From CAYUAI01 sp964442745 (lineage in GTDB: Bacteria > Pseudomonadota > Gammaproteobacteria > S012-40), in NCBI GenBank assembly GCA_964442745.1, contig CAYUAI010000097.1, positions 1-14,914 on the forward strand: 14,914 nt of DNA. The letters run 5' to 3'. The translations under genes were made by a program, and so were the position numbers. The notes under the pieces were generated by a model that searched no databases, was not told the DNA's origin, and saw nothing but the letters and a program-made list of their open reading frames with translations. This document shows positions 1 to 9,281 of the stretch, piece by piece (the first letter of the stretch is position 1; the number at the start of each line of letters is the position of its first letter).

Positions 1-97
1 TCGAAATTTACTGAAGATGTAATGTAGTGTATAAAATTAAGGACGAATTAGGGTGTTTAATTTGCTCACCAGCGTAGCCCACGCTCCACTGCGACCA

Positions 98-2797
98 TTA
101 AAAAGCAAGTCGTTGTAACATCTGATGAGGTAGATCAATACTAAGCGGCAGAGGCCGACCGGCAAAATACCAACGTGCAAATGCTAAGGCTGCCGTTTGA
201 TCAAATGAAGAGTTCTTTTGCCAATGGAGTCCACCCCCCATTTGCCAACGCCCCGTTAATTTTTTCACGCCCATTAATGAAAAAGCAAAACCCAACTCAG
301 CTTTGTCCTTTTCACGATAATATCGATCATCCGGCGACAAAGGAAAAAAAGGACTTTTCGCTTCTTTAAACCAGCTACGACTTAACTGAAAATTTGCCTT
401 AATTAACCAGGATTTATTTGCTGCACTGACATAATCTAGTTGCCCTCCAACCTCAAACCAGTTTTGCGGACTAAAATATCCGCCATGACCCAAAGTAAAT
501 TGACTCAGATTTTCCCTATAATGCATATACGAAACATAAGGACCATAATTCAAGCTAAACCGATCCGACGCTTCACCACGCCGACTTAAAAAGCCCAACA
601 CAGATATCGACGTATTTGAAGCGACCTGTTCACCCTTGAGTTTCGCAACAGTTACCTGAGAATATAAATGCGTAACAGCACCTAACTGCCGCACATCACT
701 CAATTGCAAACCTGTTTTAAGCACTCGCCCCCAACGCTCGAAGGTATAAGGGTCTTCCATACCAACATACGACAGCAACGAATTTTTCACGGATTGTTGA
801 CTTAAACTTAATCGCCAATACCCTGTTGTTGTTTGCTGTAACATGCCTAACTGCCAAGTCGGCTTGCTGCTCACGATACCATCTAACGGTGTGGCACCAA
901 GACTGAAAAAAAAGCTCGTCCAGCCCTCTCGATAATAGTGAAGCTGTGGCTCTAGTCCGGCATTAAGCCAACGATCCTGTTCAAATAAATAATTCTGTTT
1001 ATCTTTTGGCATGCGCCCAATCGGCGCATAGCGCGCTAAACGCCCACTCGACAAACGAATACTGTCAATCTGCAGTCGCCACTGATGAATACCTTGCTGC
1101 ACAACAGCCGCATCACTCATAGGAAGTCGCCATAATTGCAATTGATTGAGACCTTCGGTGCCACGTCGATGCAAATAACCAATCCCACCGGTCACATGCG
1201 GACGATCAATATTTTGTAAGCTCGCAAACATACCGGGAGAACGCTGTTGAGCCGATAAATATAATTTCCGGCTAAAATCCTTCCGACTCAAATGTTTATT
1301 CCATAATCCAGTCACAGGGCCTGCCACTTGCGTGGCAACACTTTCAATGGTACGCTTCTCGCCCAATGCCAAATGGCTATAAAAAAACCCTTTTGCCGTT
1401 TCTTCATCTGGTTTATTACGATAGAGTTGCTCAAAAATTTTTCCCGCTTCAGCATACATCGCTAAGTTGAAATAAGACCAGGCTTTCATTTTCTGATAAT
1501 CTTGATCTAACGGAAAAAATTTCGAAGCTTCTTTTAATTTTAACAGGCAAAACTCATATTTTTCTTGCTGATAAAAGCGATTGGCGCTCGTCACCAAAAT
1601 ATCCCACAAATGTTGTTTTAAACGAGAATCAAGACCATCAAGCTTTCTCATAAAAATTTCTGCTTGCTGATCCTTGCCTTGTTTCAAATAAGTTAATACA
1701 ACCGCATTAGCATTATCATCATCCGTGCGCCAACGCCAAGCCTGCTCAAACCAATGCTCTGCCGCCACATAGTCTTGCTGCTTAAATAGCGTCCACCCCA
1801 ATGCACTGGCAATCGCGATATCCTGGCGCGCCAATATCGTCGACGAAATCGTTTGCGCTATCCTTGTCGCCGCCGGATAGTCCCCATGATCAAAAGCGAT
1901 AAAAAAAGCACGTGTATTACAATAATAACGCAAATCAAACATTTGATTTTTGATGGCAGCATTTACAATATATTTTTCTGCACGACCAAATAACACTTTT
2001 AACTGCTCTAGCGGCATATTATGATCATCCGCTTTTTGCAATGTCACCAGACGATACTCATCGCTATCACATTGTTCGATAATTCGCAGATAAATTGCAT
2101 GCGCCTGAGCAAAATCATTTAAATAAATATGCGCATCAGCTAATGCCCAAAGATAATCAATCCGCTGGCAATTAAATTTTCCTGGGTATTGTTGCTCAAT
2201 GCCTATCATGGCTTGCCAATTTTTTTCATCAAAAAAATGTTGCACGCTCTGCTGAATTTCCCACTCAGTAAGAAAATTTTTCATTACATTCGGAGCTTGG
2301 TATGTTGGCACCGCTTTCTTAACGGCAGCAAGCGCCTCTTGCAACGCAGGAAAATTCTGCTCGCCTAGCAATACCCACAATTTCTTCTCATACTCATATT
2401 GTTGCTGAGCATGTTGATCGACTTTTCGGATAATTCGACCAGATCGTGTGGGTTGAATATTATTTTCAGGTGTTATTTCTAGCGGTATATCCCACTGCAC
2501 TACATTGTCATGGGCCACGGCTTCATATCTTAATATATCGGGTTGTGATATTATCACTGGATTGAGTAACTCGGAGCGTTGCGGCTCAGCCTCACCATCC
2601 ACTTGGTTGGCATTTTTATTAGAAAAAAATTTATTCTCTGGATTTCTAGATAAATCTGTATCGATGGGTAACAAAATTATTTCTTTACTCGGGATTGCTT
2701 TGTCAAAAGTCTCACTTGACTTGTCTTTGGCAAAAAAGAAAATCAGTAAACCAGAAAAAACAAGCCACAGAATGGCTAATACAAAATATATTCTCAT
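98..2797 (-). CDS. bcsC: Cellulose synthase outer-membrane export protein BcsC
   Basis: The protein (899 aa) is predicted to carry the cellulose chain through the periplasm and across the outer membrane. Residues 1-23 are a hydrophobic segment after MR, with no clear AxA signal-peptidase site. A low-complexity linker follows to about 125. Residues about 130-490 are helical repeats of TPR type. Residues about 525-899 match the BCSC_C barrel domain: GGYFSPQ at 772-778, an SLLSYVGMEDP segment near 673-683, and a C-terminal phenylalanine as usual for outer-membrane barrels. E. coli BcsC is about 1157 aa, so this one has a shorter TPR region. The start codon overlaps the end of bcsZ by 4 bp (ATGA), which implies translational coupling. 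It is the last gene visible in the operon. Assignment to BcsC rests on the barrel motifs and operon position; the TPR part alone could be mistaken for a PgaA- or NfrA-like protein. Confidence 0.9.
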   Translation of the reverse strand: MRIYFVLAILWLVFSGLLIFFFAKDKSSETFDKAIPSKEIILLPIDTDLSRNPENKFFSNKNANQVDGEAEPQRSELLNPVIISQPDILRYEAVAHDNVVQWDIPLEITPENNIQPTRSGRIIRKVDQHAQQQYEYEKKLWVLLGEQNFPALQEALAAVKKAVPTYQAPNVMKNFLTEWEIQQSVQHFFDEKNWQAMIGIEQQYPGKFNCQRIDYLWALADAHIYLNDFAQAHAIYLRIIEQCDSDEYRLVTLQKADDHNMPLEQLKVLFGRAEKYIVNAAIKNQMFDLRYYCNTRAFFIAFDHGDYPAATRIAQTISSTILARQDIAIASALGWTLFKQQDYVAAEHWFEQAWRWRTDDDNANAVVLTYLKQGKDQQAEIFMRKLDGLDSRLKQHLWDILVTSANRFYQQEKYEFCLLKLKEASKFFPLDQDYQKMKAWSYFNLAMYAEAGKIFEQLYRNKPDEETAKGFFYSHLALGEKRTIESVATQVAGPVTGLWNKHLSRKDFSRKLYLSAQQRSPGMFASLQNIDRPHVTGGIGYLHRRGTEGLNQLQLWRLPMSDAAVVQQGIHQWRLQIDSIRLSSGRLARYAPIGRMPKDKQNYLFEQDRWLNAGLEPQLHYYREGWTSFFFSLGATPLDGIVSSKPTWQLGMLQQTTTGYWRLSLSQQSVKNSLLSYVGMEDPYTFERWGRVLKTGLQLSDVRQLGAVTHLYSQVTVAKLKGEQVASNTSISVLGFLSRRGEASDRFSLNYGPYVSYMHYRENLSQFTLGHGGYFSPQNWFEVGGQLDYVSAANKSWLIKANFQLSRSWFKEAKSPFFPLSPDDRYYREKDKAELGFAFSLMGVKKLTGRWQMGGGLHWQKNSSFDQTAALAFARWYFAGRPLPLSIDLPHQMLQRLAF

Positions 2798-3882
2798 GGG
2801 AGTTTCGCATCCACAGCAGCTAAACGTGCCAACAACGACAAACTATTGGAATAATAGTCTTCATCTGTGACATCCAATTTTAATTCGCCTTGATTATCGA
2901 TGATATGCTCTTCATTAATCGCATGTCGCATTAATTCAAATACTTTATATGCACCAGGCGATATGGCATATTGTGCAATATCATCGTCATTAAGATTGGT
3001 CCATGCAGGTAAATATTTTTTTGTTTTTTGCACATTCCAAAAAGACAAAAATGGCTTAAATAACGCCAAATCATCTAATCCACCCCAGCTTAAATACAAA
3101 GGGATTCGTACCGCATCAAAAGAAAACCGAGGTGGATATTTATCAGACAGAAACATATTTTTCTCTAAGCGAAGCCAATCTGGTGGCAATCTCCATCGAC
3201 CAAAACGTGCCTTTTCTAACAAACTCAGCCCGCTATTAATTAACTCACGCCATAGAATATCAGGCTGCTGTTTGTCAAACTCGATAAACGCAGGATAAAT
3301 CCAATAAGACAGATTAATATCAACACCTTTTTCATCCTGAAAGCCATTAATACCAGGCAATAATACTGGCCCCACTGACGATGGATAAATAAGATTATTT
3401 TTAATCGAGGATACAATTTCATTGGCAGATTTACGCAGATTTTTTAAACGCCATTTATCTGCCGCCCGAAACAAAGCCCACGCAATCAAAATATCACCAT
3501 CACTCGCATTATTCATATCTTTGACTGGCGGGTGGTCAGCAGGATTCCAGCGCCACGCAAACAAACGATCTTTCCTAATTTGCAAATGTGCTTGAGTCCA
3601 CTGCCATAGCTGTAAAAAAGTCGCTTTATCGTTGTGCCCCACCGCAAGCAACATAGCAAAACCTTGCCCTTCTGAATGGCTGACACCACACTGCCCAGTA
3701 TCAATCACACGACCACTTAAGGTAATGAATTTCACTCGATACTCATTCCAAGCTTGACGATCTAACTTAGGAGAAAGTGAACTACAGCCGCTAAAAAAAA
3801 TGACCAGCAAGAGAATGACCGACACTGGCTTATAAAATACAAAAAACCAGTGCTTTTTGATCCACAATATAAAATTAATCAT
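2794..3882 (-). CDS. bcsZ: Periplasmic endo-1,4-beta-glucanase BcsZ (glycoside hydrolase family 8)
   Basis: This is the cellulase that hydrolyses beta-1,4-glucan during cellulose secretion. With the ATG at 3882 it is 362 aa, the family's usual size. The catalytic acid is Glu71 in HSEGQGFAML, the catalytic base Asp256 in FSFDAVRIPLYL, and a substrate-site Asp lies in NNASDGDILIAWAL near 126-139. The YYSNSLSLLARLA near the end aligns with the family's last helix. The N-terminus has basic residues, a hydrophobic stretch and FSGC at Cys33, which resembles a lipobox. The frame is open back to a TTG at 3948, but that would run the coding sequence through a perfect inverted repeat and add a polar extension before the signal peptide, so the ATG at 3882 is preferred. 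No good SD precedes it. It follows bcsB after 73 nt and overlaps bcsC. Confidence 0.92.
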   Translation of the reverse strand: MINFILWIKKHWFFVFYKPVSVILLLVIFFSGCSSLSPKLDRQAWNEYRVKFITLSGRVIDTGQCGVSHSEGQGFAMLLAVGHNDKATFLQLWQWTQAHLQIRKDRLFAWRWNPADHPPVKDMNNASDGDILIAWALFRAADKWRLKNLRKSANEIVSSIKNNLIYPSSVGPVLLPGINGFQDEKGVDINLSYWIYPAFIEFDKQQPDILWRELINSGLSLLEKARFGRWRLPPDWLRLEKNMFLSDKYPPRFSFDAVRIPLYLSWGGLDDLALFKPFLSFWNVQKTKKYLPAWTNLNDDDIAQYAISPGAYKVFELMRHAINEEHIIDNQGELKLDVTDEDYYSNSLSLLARLAAVDAKLP

Positions 3883-3902
3883 GAGATAGCCATATGGGTT
3901 TT

Positions 3903-3941
3903 GCTTAGGAATGAGCAGGCAATAACCGCCCATTCCTAAGC
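3903..3941 (-). promoter_or_regulatory. Perfect 11-bp inverted repeat between bcsB and bcsZ
   Basis: The arms GCTTAGGAATG and CATTCCTAAGC are exact reverse complements separated by 17 nt, with a further GGC/GCC pairing possible inside the loop. The repeat lies wholly in the 73-nt gap after the bcsB stop and ends 20 nt before the bcsZ ATG. No U-run follows it on the transcribed strand, so it is not a classic intrinsic terminator. An mRNA-stability or processing hairpin, or an attenuator setting BcsAB against BcsZC output, fits better. The structure is seen; the function is inference. Confidence 0.6.
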
Positions 3942-3955
3942 TACCCAATCTATAA

Positions 3956-6274
3956 TTATTTAATATCTTTCACCGTGGGATGATGACGTAGCTTATAATA
4001 TCTCAATAACAGATAGATAAGACCACTCAGAAAAATTAACAAAAGCATAGTCAACAACGTTCCATAGACTGGATGATGAGAAAAATAATAGGCCAACCCA
4101 TGGTTAAAATTAATTTCACCAACATGATATGTCTTCGCCGCTGACAACCAATTTAAATTAGTTGAAAATATATTCCATAACACAAGGTCTCCCTGTAAAT
4201 TATTCCAAAGTTCAGGTTTCATCAAATGACTGACTCCCTGCCACAACAATTCTGGGTTTTCTGCGGTAATAACCGTGATGGTTTTACCGGCGAGCAAGGG
4301 TGATTCAAACTGAGTCATCAGCACATTGTCCCCTAAACCACCAGATTGCCATACTTTTGCCGATTTAGTTTCCGCGCGCACTTGTTCAATACCCGCTAAT
4401 TCACTCCAAAAGTGGCTAATCGGCTGCCACCAATTGTCGTCCGCTTTAGTGGATGCAATAATATTCCGAAGTGGATAAGGAATGAGAGTATATTCACCAA
4501 AAGCTAACGGTGATGACACCATGAGAGTTTTATCTAATGTGGCGACAGATCCTATCAATATAATATTTCTAGTGGAATCGGAAAGATCAAAAGTCATTTT
4601 TAACTGGTGTAGTGGCGTACCAATAATTTGCCCCAATTTCCCAGCAAATGTCCATGCGGCCGCCAGCGTATCATCCTCTCGTTCTGAAACCTTTAACAAG
4701 AGATCACTTCCATCAGGGAAAACGGTATAGGGAAATCCAGTTTTTGCAAGCAACTCAATATTGGGCATACTCACATAATGTTTTGCATCCGGCAATGTAA
4801 TTTGTGAATCATCAAAAATAGTTAAGGCTAAATTAGAAGTATGTGATGCCTCACATCGATCGCTCGTAAATGGCATCAACAAAGGCTCAAATTTCAATGT
4901 GTTTTTTCCAGGAAGAAACGAACGTACAGGAATATATAGCTTATAATCTCTAAAAACACCACCATTGACATCATTGAGCAATACGGCTCTTTCAAATAAA
5001 CCATTTAATGAAATATTGAGCACAGAATCTTCTCGTAACGCTGCTCCATACGAAAAATGTAAACTTAATTCAACATCTTTTTTATCTGAAGAAAAAAGAT
5101 CGGGTGGCATCCAAAAGTCGAGACTGATATTTTTTCTGTTGCTTTCCTTATTACCCCACAATGTTGTCGTATTGTAACCAAGTTGCTGAAATTCATATTG
5201 GCCATTTTCTCGCAACGTAGCCCGTGCAGTATATTTTTCTAACATCGGCAATTGAGTCTTGTTGACAAGGATGGAGGACGCTTTAGGTAGAGGAAAATTC
5301 ATATGTGAAAACGCGGCGACCGACTTGCTCACTTCCTGCTCATTAGTACCTGATATCACCAAAATAAAACTCTCAGAATTTTTACTATTAGGATAAATCC
5401 CCAAATATCCATTGGTAATTTTATTCAATATATCATATGATAAATACGGCAATAATTCCGTCCGTGTCCCGATCAATATCGTATCGCGACCAGCAAACGC
5501 CTGCTCGTTAATATTTTTGAATATCGATTTAGACTTTATATTGGCAGTCTCATCAGATCGAAAATTAGCAAGCCGAAGATGATGTACCTGCAAAGGCAAA
5601 TAATCCAACCGCAATGCCACGCCTTGAGAGGTCAATGCCCCCCAATTCAAATGATAATCGTCCAGCTCATTGGCAGCTGTTACCACATTAAACGCATATT
5701 TTTTCCAAAGACGCCGATCAATTAAATCGCTTAAATCGGATAATTTGGGAGATATTTTTTTGTGGCTTGAGGTGATTTCAAATTGAGTGGCCTTGGTATT
5801 TATCTGTGTCCATAATTCAGGTGCACTCGGATCTTCACACTCAAGCGTGTAATGCTGTTGTGCGCTAAATGTTACTTTATTATAACCATCGATCAAAATT
5901 TTCGTCGGCACATTGATGTCCACAATACCTTTTGCTTGCTCTGGCTTTAACGGTAACTGTGCAATAACAACATCATTGATCAACACACCCAACTGAGACC
6001 GACTCTCCAGCAATGAAATTGAATTAGTATACTCTAAATGCAATTTTACCTTATTGACATGAATCCTCGGCGATAACGGAAAAAATAAATTATACTCGCT
6101 ATTATCAGTTCTCAATGTGATTTGTTCAGAACTCGGCATTAAGTCCGATAATGTTAGAATACTACTTTGATTGATATTAGTTGCAGCTAAAAGCAGGCTC
6201 GGGAATATAATGCATCCACCAAATACAACTAACTGTATAAATCGCAACAAACGTTCAGTTAATGATATATTCAA
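3956..6274 (-). CDS. bcsB: Cellulose synthase periplasmic subunit BcsB
   Basis: BcsB (772 aa) partners BcsA at the inner membrane and guides the nascent glucan through the periplasm. It has a Sec signal peptide ending near LLLAA (about residue 31), then the usual two carbohydrate-binding and flavodoxin-like repeats. The conserved CEDPSAPELWTQI segment is at about 146-158, and a second conserved cysteine occurs in FTSDRCEASHTSNLAL. A C-terminal membrane helix at about 738-757 is followed by a short basic tail, as in the E. coli protein. The start is TTG at 6274: it has GAGG seven bases upstream, and no ATG lies between it and the signal peptide. The gap from the bcsA stop is 74 nt, consistent with one transcript. 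No key residue appears to be missing. Confidence 0.93.
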   Translation of the reverse strand: MNISLTERLLRFIQLVVFGGCIIFPSLLLAATNINQSSILTLSDLMPSSEQITLRTDNSEYNLFFPLSPRIHVNKVKLHLEYTNSISLLESRSQLGVLINDVVIAQLPLKPEQAKGIVDINVPTKILIDGYNKVTFSAQQHYTLECEDPSAPELWTQINTKATQFEITSSHKKISPKLSDLSDLIDRRLWKKYAFNVVTAANELDDYHLNWGALTSQGVALRLDYLPLQVHHLRLANFRSDETANIKSKSIFKNINEQAFAGRDTILIGTRTELLPYLSYDILNKITNGYLGIYPNSKNSESFILVISGTNEQEVSKSVAAFSHMNFPLPKASSILVNKTQLPMLEKYTARATLRENGQYEFQQLGYNTTTLWGNKESNRKNISLDFWMPPDLFSSDKKDVELSLHFSYGAALREDSVLNISLNGLFERAVLLNDVNGGVFRDYKLYIPVRSFLPGKNTLKFEPLLMPFTSDRCEASHTSNLALTIFDDSQITLPDAKHYVSMPNIELLAKTGFPYTVFPDGSDLLLKVSEREDDTLAAAWTFAGKLGQIIGTPLHQLKMTFDLSDSTRNIILIGSVATLDKTLMVSSPLAFGEYTLIPYPLRNIIASTKADDNWWQPISHFWSELAGIEQVRAETKSAKVWQSGGLGDNVLMTQFESPLLAGKTITVITAENPELLWQGVSHLMKPELWNNLQGDLVLWNIFSTNLNWLSAAKTYHVGEINFNHGLAYYFSHHPVYGTLLTMLLLIFLSGLIYLLLRYYKLRHHPTVKDIK

Positions 6275-6348
6275 CGTATAACCTCAATATTTAATGACTT
6301 AACGAATTGTTTCAGCAACCCTTAAAATACTTACCTATCTGGCACAGG

Positions 6349-8607
6349 TCATCTATCCTTAATATAAATCCATGACATCTGTATATAACGTATCACCAGC
6401 AGCGCCAAAGTTTTCATTGCATAGTTAAAAATCCAGGAAAAATGTTTCACCGTATGTTGAAATCCAGTTTTCAATAAAAACCACACCGATCGCCACACAC
6501 TAGTATGCTCATTTCTGCGTATCAGATACTGCCTCCATCGATCACTATCGCCATATATCAAGCTCACCAATTCTGACTTCTCTTTCAAGCTCTCTACAAT
6601 AAATTCAACACCAAAACATGATCCCTCACTATTTACATATTGTTGATCATTGAATAATTCAGTGACTTTCACATTAAATTGGCTATATTTTTCAAGAGGG
6701 CGATTGTATGTACTTAGTAGAAATTTATTACCAACCGGCATCTGAAATTGATTTTCACTGACAATAATACGCGCACCTCCTATGGATAAATCAATAATTT
6801 TCGCCCCAATTTTTCCATCGAACAGACGCACCGGCAAACTAACTTGAACTCGTGGTGAACGGCGCACTTGACGTTTTTCCAACAAGGCACCGATAGCGCC
6901 TAACATAACAATCAAATTAATGGTCTCCCAAAATAAATTGACAATTATCACATCATGATCTGCCGTCCCTGTCACCAATCGATAAATACCAAATATCATT
7001 GTAGTTACAATAATGAAAAGTAAAATATAAAATGGAAAAAATATTCCAGAAATAAAATTATGATCCAGCTTATTTTGCTTTGGTGTTACCACAAACTGAG
7101 GAGATGAAGGATGGCGAAATACCTTGATTACACCGATGACATTGAAAAATGATTGCATCAATTCATATAGCTCTGAAATAAAAGTCCAACGAACTTTCCC
7201 AAACAATGTATTCGCGACTAAAATCGATGCCACTAAATGAGGAATCGTATAAGCAACAATCTCCATACCATTGGCATCATATATTTTCAGACCAAACACA
7301 AGATAAGCTGTTGGCGCCAACATAAAGATAATTCGCGCAAAACCAAAAAACCAAAAATATGAACTATTCAAATAAGAAATTTTTTGCCAAAGGCGTAATC
7401 CTTTTTGTCTAAGTGGATTTTTTAGAAGAAAAATTTGTGTCATACCTTGCGCCCAACGCACTCGCTGCCGAATAAAATCAGTCAGCGTCGGTGGCTGCAA
7501 CCCTGAGACCAATGGTCTACGTAAATAAGCACTGCGATAACCATGTGCATGTAATACCATGGCAGTTTCCGCATCTTCCGTCACGCTAACCGTAGAGAGT
7601 CCGCCAATTTGTTCTAGTGGCGCACGCCTTAATATGGCCGCAGACCCACAGAAAAATGATGACTGCCAGAAATCTAGGCCGCGTTGTATCACCGAATAGA
7701 ACATTTCGTTTTCGCTAGGCATACGCTGAAATGACTCTAAATTTTTTTCCAGTGGATCCGGGTTAATAAAGAAGTGAGGCGTCTGAACCAATGCCAATTT
7801 CGAATCATGCAAAAAACTGCCAACGGTTTTTTCCAGAATATCGACAGTCGGCACATGATCTGCATCTAACATTAAAATCAATTCGCCATGCGTTTGTGTT
7901 AACGCATAGTTTAAATTTCCTGCTTTCGCATTTTCATTGCGCGGTCGAGTAACATAATGAATACCCAAAATCCGACACATATCCTGCAAGCGCTCATGCC
8001 GCTCTCTCGCTGCTTCGCAAACTTCAGCAATCGGATGCTGCCGTTTTTCATCCGTTCCCCCATCATCCAATATATAGATATTGAGTTTATCTTTCGGATA
8101 ACGTATTTGTGTCGCAGATAGCATCGTTACTTCCAATAACGAGATATCTTCATCATAGGTGGGTATAAAAATATCCACGGTAGGATATTGCGATAATTTA
8201 TTAGGAAGTGGTGTTGGTTCTCTCTTCAACGGCTTAATATTAACAAACAGACCTAATAAATAGATACTGATTCCATAAACTTCTGCCGCATATAATGCAA
8301 TAGAAAAAAAACTACTCCAAAAATCATAATAAGATAACGTGCTAAAAGTTCGCCAAAAAAAATATCTCAAAGTAAGATACATGCCTAATAAAATAATAAG
8401 CACGCGTACCCAATCAGCTAACTCACCGCGTATTTTTTGTTTAACGTATAGAGGACGGAGAATAATGATCGTTATTATTATGCAAACTGCCATGATTGCT
8501 TGCGCCTGCAAATCAATATCCATTGCGGCGGCATGAAAGACAGAAAAAGCAAAGAAGCAGAATAGCCAAAAAACAACATTTACCTTCGTAAACAAGAAAT
8601 CTGCCAT
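6349..8607 (-). CDS. bcsA: Cellulose synthase catalytic subunit BcsA (UDP-forming)
   Basis: This inner-membrane GT2 enzyme adds glucose from UDP-glucose to the growing beta-1,4-glucan and translocates it. Numbered from the ATG at 8607 (752 aa), it has N-terminal membrane helices to about 125, DDGG at 181-184, DAD at 248-250, the catalytic TED at 343-345, QRVRW at 381-385 with the translocation-channel helices around it, and FxVTxK at 505-510 in the gating loop. The C-terminal PilZ domain has RRSPR (RxxxR) at 582-586 and DLSIGG (DxSxxG) at 606-611, both cyclic-di-GMP-binding motifs. A final amphipathic region ends the protein. The frame is open to an ATG at 8634, but AAGGAG lies six bases before the ATG at 8607, which decides the start. 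It is the first gene of the operon. E. coli BcsA is longer (872 aa), mainly at the N-terminus. Confidence 0.97.
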   Translation of the reverse strand: MADFLFTKVNVVFWLFCFFAFSVFHAAAMDIDLQAQAIMAVCIIITIIILRPLYVKQKIRGELADWVRVLIILLGMYLTLRYFFWRTFSTLSYYDFWSSFFSIALYAAEVYGISIYLLGLFVNIKPLKREPTPLPNKLSQYPTVDIFIPTYDEDISLLEVTMLSATQIRYPKDKLNIYILDDGGTDEKRQHPIAEVCEAARERHERLQDMCRILGIHYVTRPRNENAKAGNLNYALTQTHGELILMLDADHVPTVDILEKTVGSFLHDSKLALVQTPHFFINPDPLEKNLESFQRMPSENEMFYSVIQRGLDFWQSSFFCGSAAILRRAPLEQIGGLSTVSVTEDAETAMVLHAHGYRSAYLRRPLVSGLQPPTLTDFIRQRVRWAQGMTQIFLLKNPLRQKGLRLWQKISYLNSSYFWFFGFARIIFMLAPTAYLVFGLKIYDANGMEIVAYTIPHLVASILVANTLFGKVRWTFISELYELMQSFFNVIGVIKVFRHPSSPQFVVTPKQNKLDHNFISGIFFPFYILLFIIVTTMIFGIYRLVTGTADHDVIIVNLFWETINLIVMLGAIGALLEKRQVRRSPRVQVSLPVRLFDGKIGAKIIDLSIGGARIIVSENQFQMPVGNKFLLSTYNRPLEKYSQFNVKVTELFNDQQYVNSEGSCFGVEFIVESLKEKSELVSLIYGDSDRWRQYLIRRNEHTSVWRSVWFLLKTGFQHTVKHFSWIFNYAMKTLALLVIRYIQMSWIYIKDR

Positions 8608-8613
8608 GTATGG

Positions 8614-8619
8614 CTCCTT
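8614..8619 (-). promoter_or_regulatory. bcsA: Ribosome binding site setting the bcsA start
   Basis: On the minus strand AAGGAG is followed by CCATAC and then ATG. This strong SD at six bases favours the ATG at 8607 over the in-frame ATG nine codons upstream. Confidence 0.75.
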
Positions 8620-9281
8620 GTTGTGTCGTTGCAAATCGTTTGTTTTTGTAATTAGTATAGGTTTTTATTGATTGAAGCTTGTCATCATTTTCATTAACCC
8701 AGGGCATGTAACCACCGCTAAGGTTAGTGAGACAACAAATACCTTAATTATTATTTATTCAATAATAACTTGTTTTTTTAATGTGTCATTTATTCTCCCT
8801 TATCAATCAGCAATGAAAAAAAAGTTAAGTCATAACAGAATAAGAGATATCCAAAAAATATATCACGATACCATGCATACTTAATTGTGGTTTTAATCAC
8901 ATCCAGAGAAATAAATATAGAATTAGAATACGCGAATACTCATCACAATGACCAAAGCACAGCACAAACCACTGAGCATTTTTCTGCAATTCATTTTCGT
9001 CCTGAAGTAGTAAGTGGTAATAAATTTAAAAATAAACGGGTTGAGCACATCCGTATGTGTACTCAATACGCCGTACAAGAAATAATCTCGATTATTTTAT
9101 TGTATTATTTTTACTTGCCATTCATCGACCCCACACAAGCCATTGAAACCAAGTGCTGTCTAACAGATAACACTTAAGCTCAAACCCATCCGTTTTACTC
9201 GCATCAATTCGACAACGAATATTTGGGCTAAAATTCACCTACCTGCGATTAGCTACTCGCACTCTCTTTCTCGACTAGAAA
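8620..9281. other. AT-rich region without a convincing gene, upstream of bcsA
   Basis: These roughly 660 bases separate bcsA from the small exported protein gene at 9282, both on the minus strand. Open frames exist on the plus strand (about 8672-8884 and 8887-9177), but they lack good SD sequences and recognisable motifs. On the minus strand TATACT at 8654-8659 is a plausible -10 box about 47 bases before the bcsA ATG, without a clear -35. A 5-bp inverted repeat (8709-8713 with 8722-8726) could be an operator. No cyclic-di-GMP riboswitch motif was recognised. The bcs promoter and its control sites probably lie here. No clear terminator for the operon ending at 9282 was found. Confidence 0.4.

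Noticed and set aside
73..87. Small inverted repeat AGCGT/ACGCT after bcsC as a terminator
   Set aside because: Only a 5-bp stem and no T-run on the transcribed strand.
3883..3948. TTG-initiated N-terminal extension of bcsZ
   Set aside because: It would translate the inverted repeat and put a polar stretch before the signal peptide; the ATG at 3882 fits the family better.
8608..8634. Upstream ATG for bcsA at 8634
   Set aside because: AAGGAG is ideally placed for the ATG at 8607 and lies inside this extension.
8672..8884. 70-codon plus-strand open frame
   Set aside because: No SD, no domain, and it lies across the likely bcsA promoter region.
9151..9175. Bulged hairpin AAGTGCTGT...ACAG...CACTT
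   Set aside because: Short broken stem with no T-run and no supported gene ending at it.
8887..9177. 96-codon plus-strand open frame upstream of bcsA
   Set aside because: GTG start without SD, no recognisable motif, composition dominated by AT-rich codons; treated as chance.
8620..9281. Cyclic-di-GMP riboswitch upstream of bcsA
   Set aside because: No recognisable GEMM-type core was found on the minus strand.
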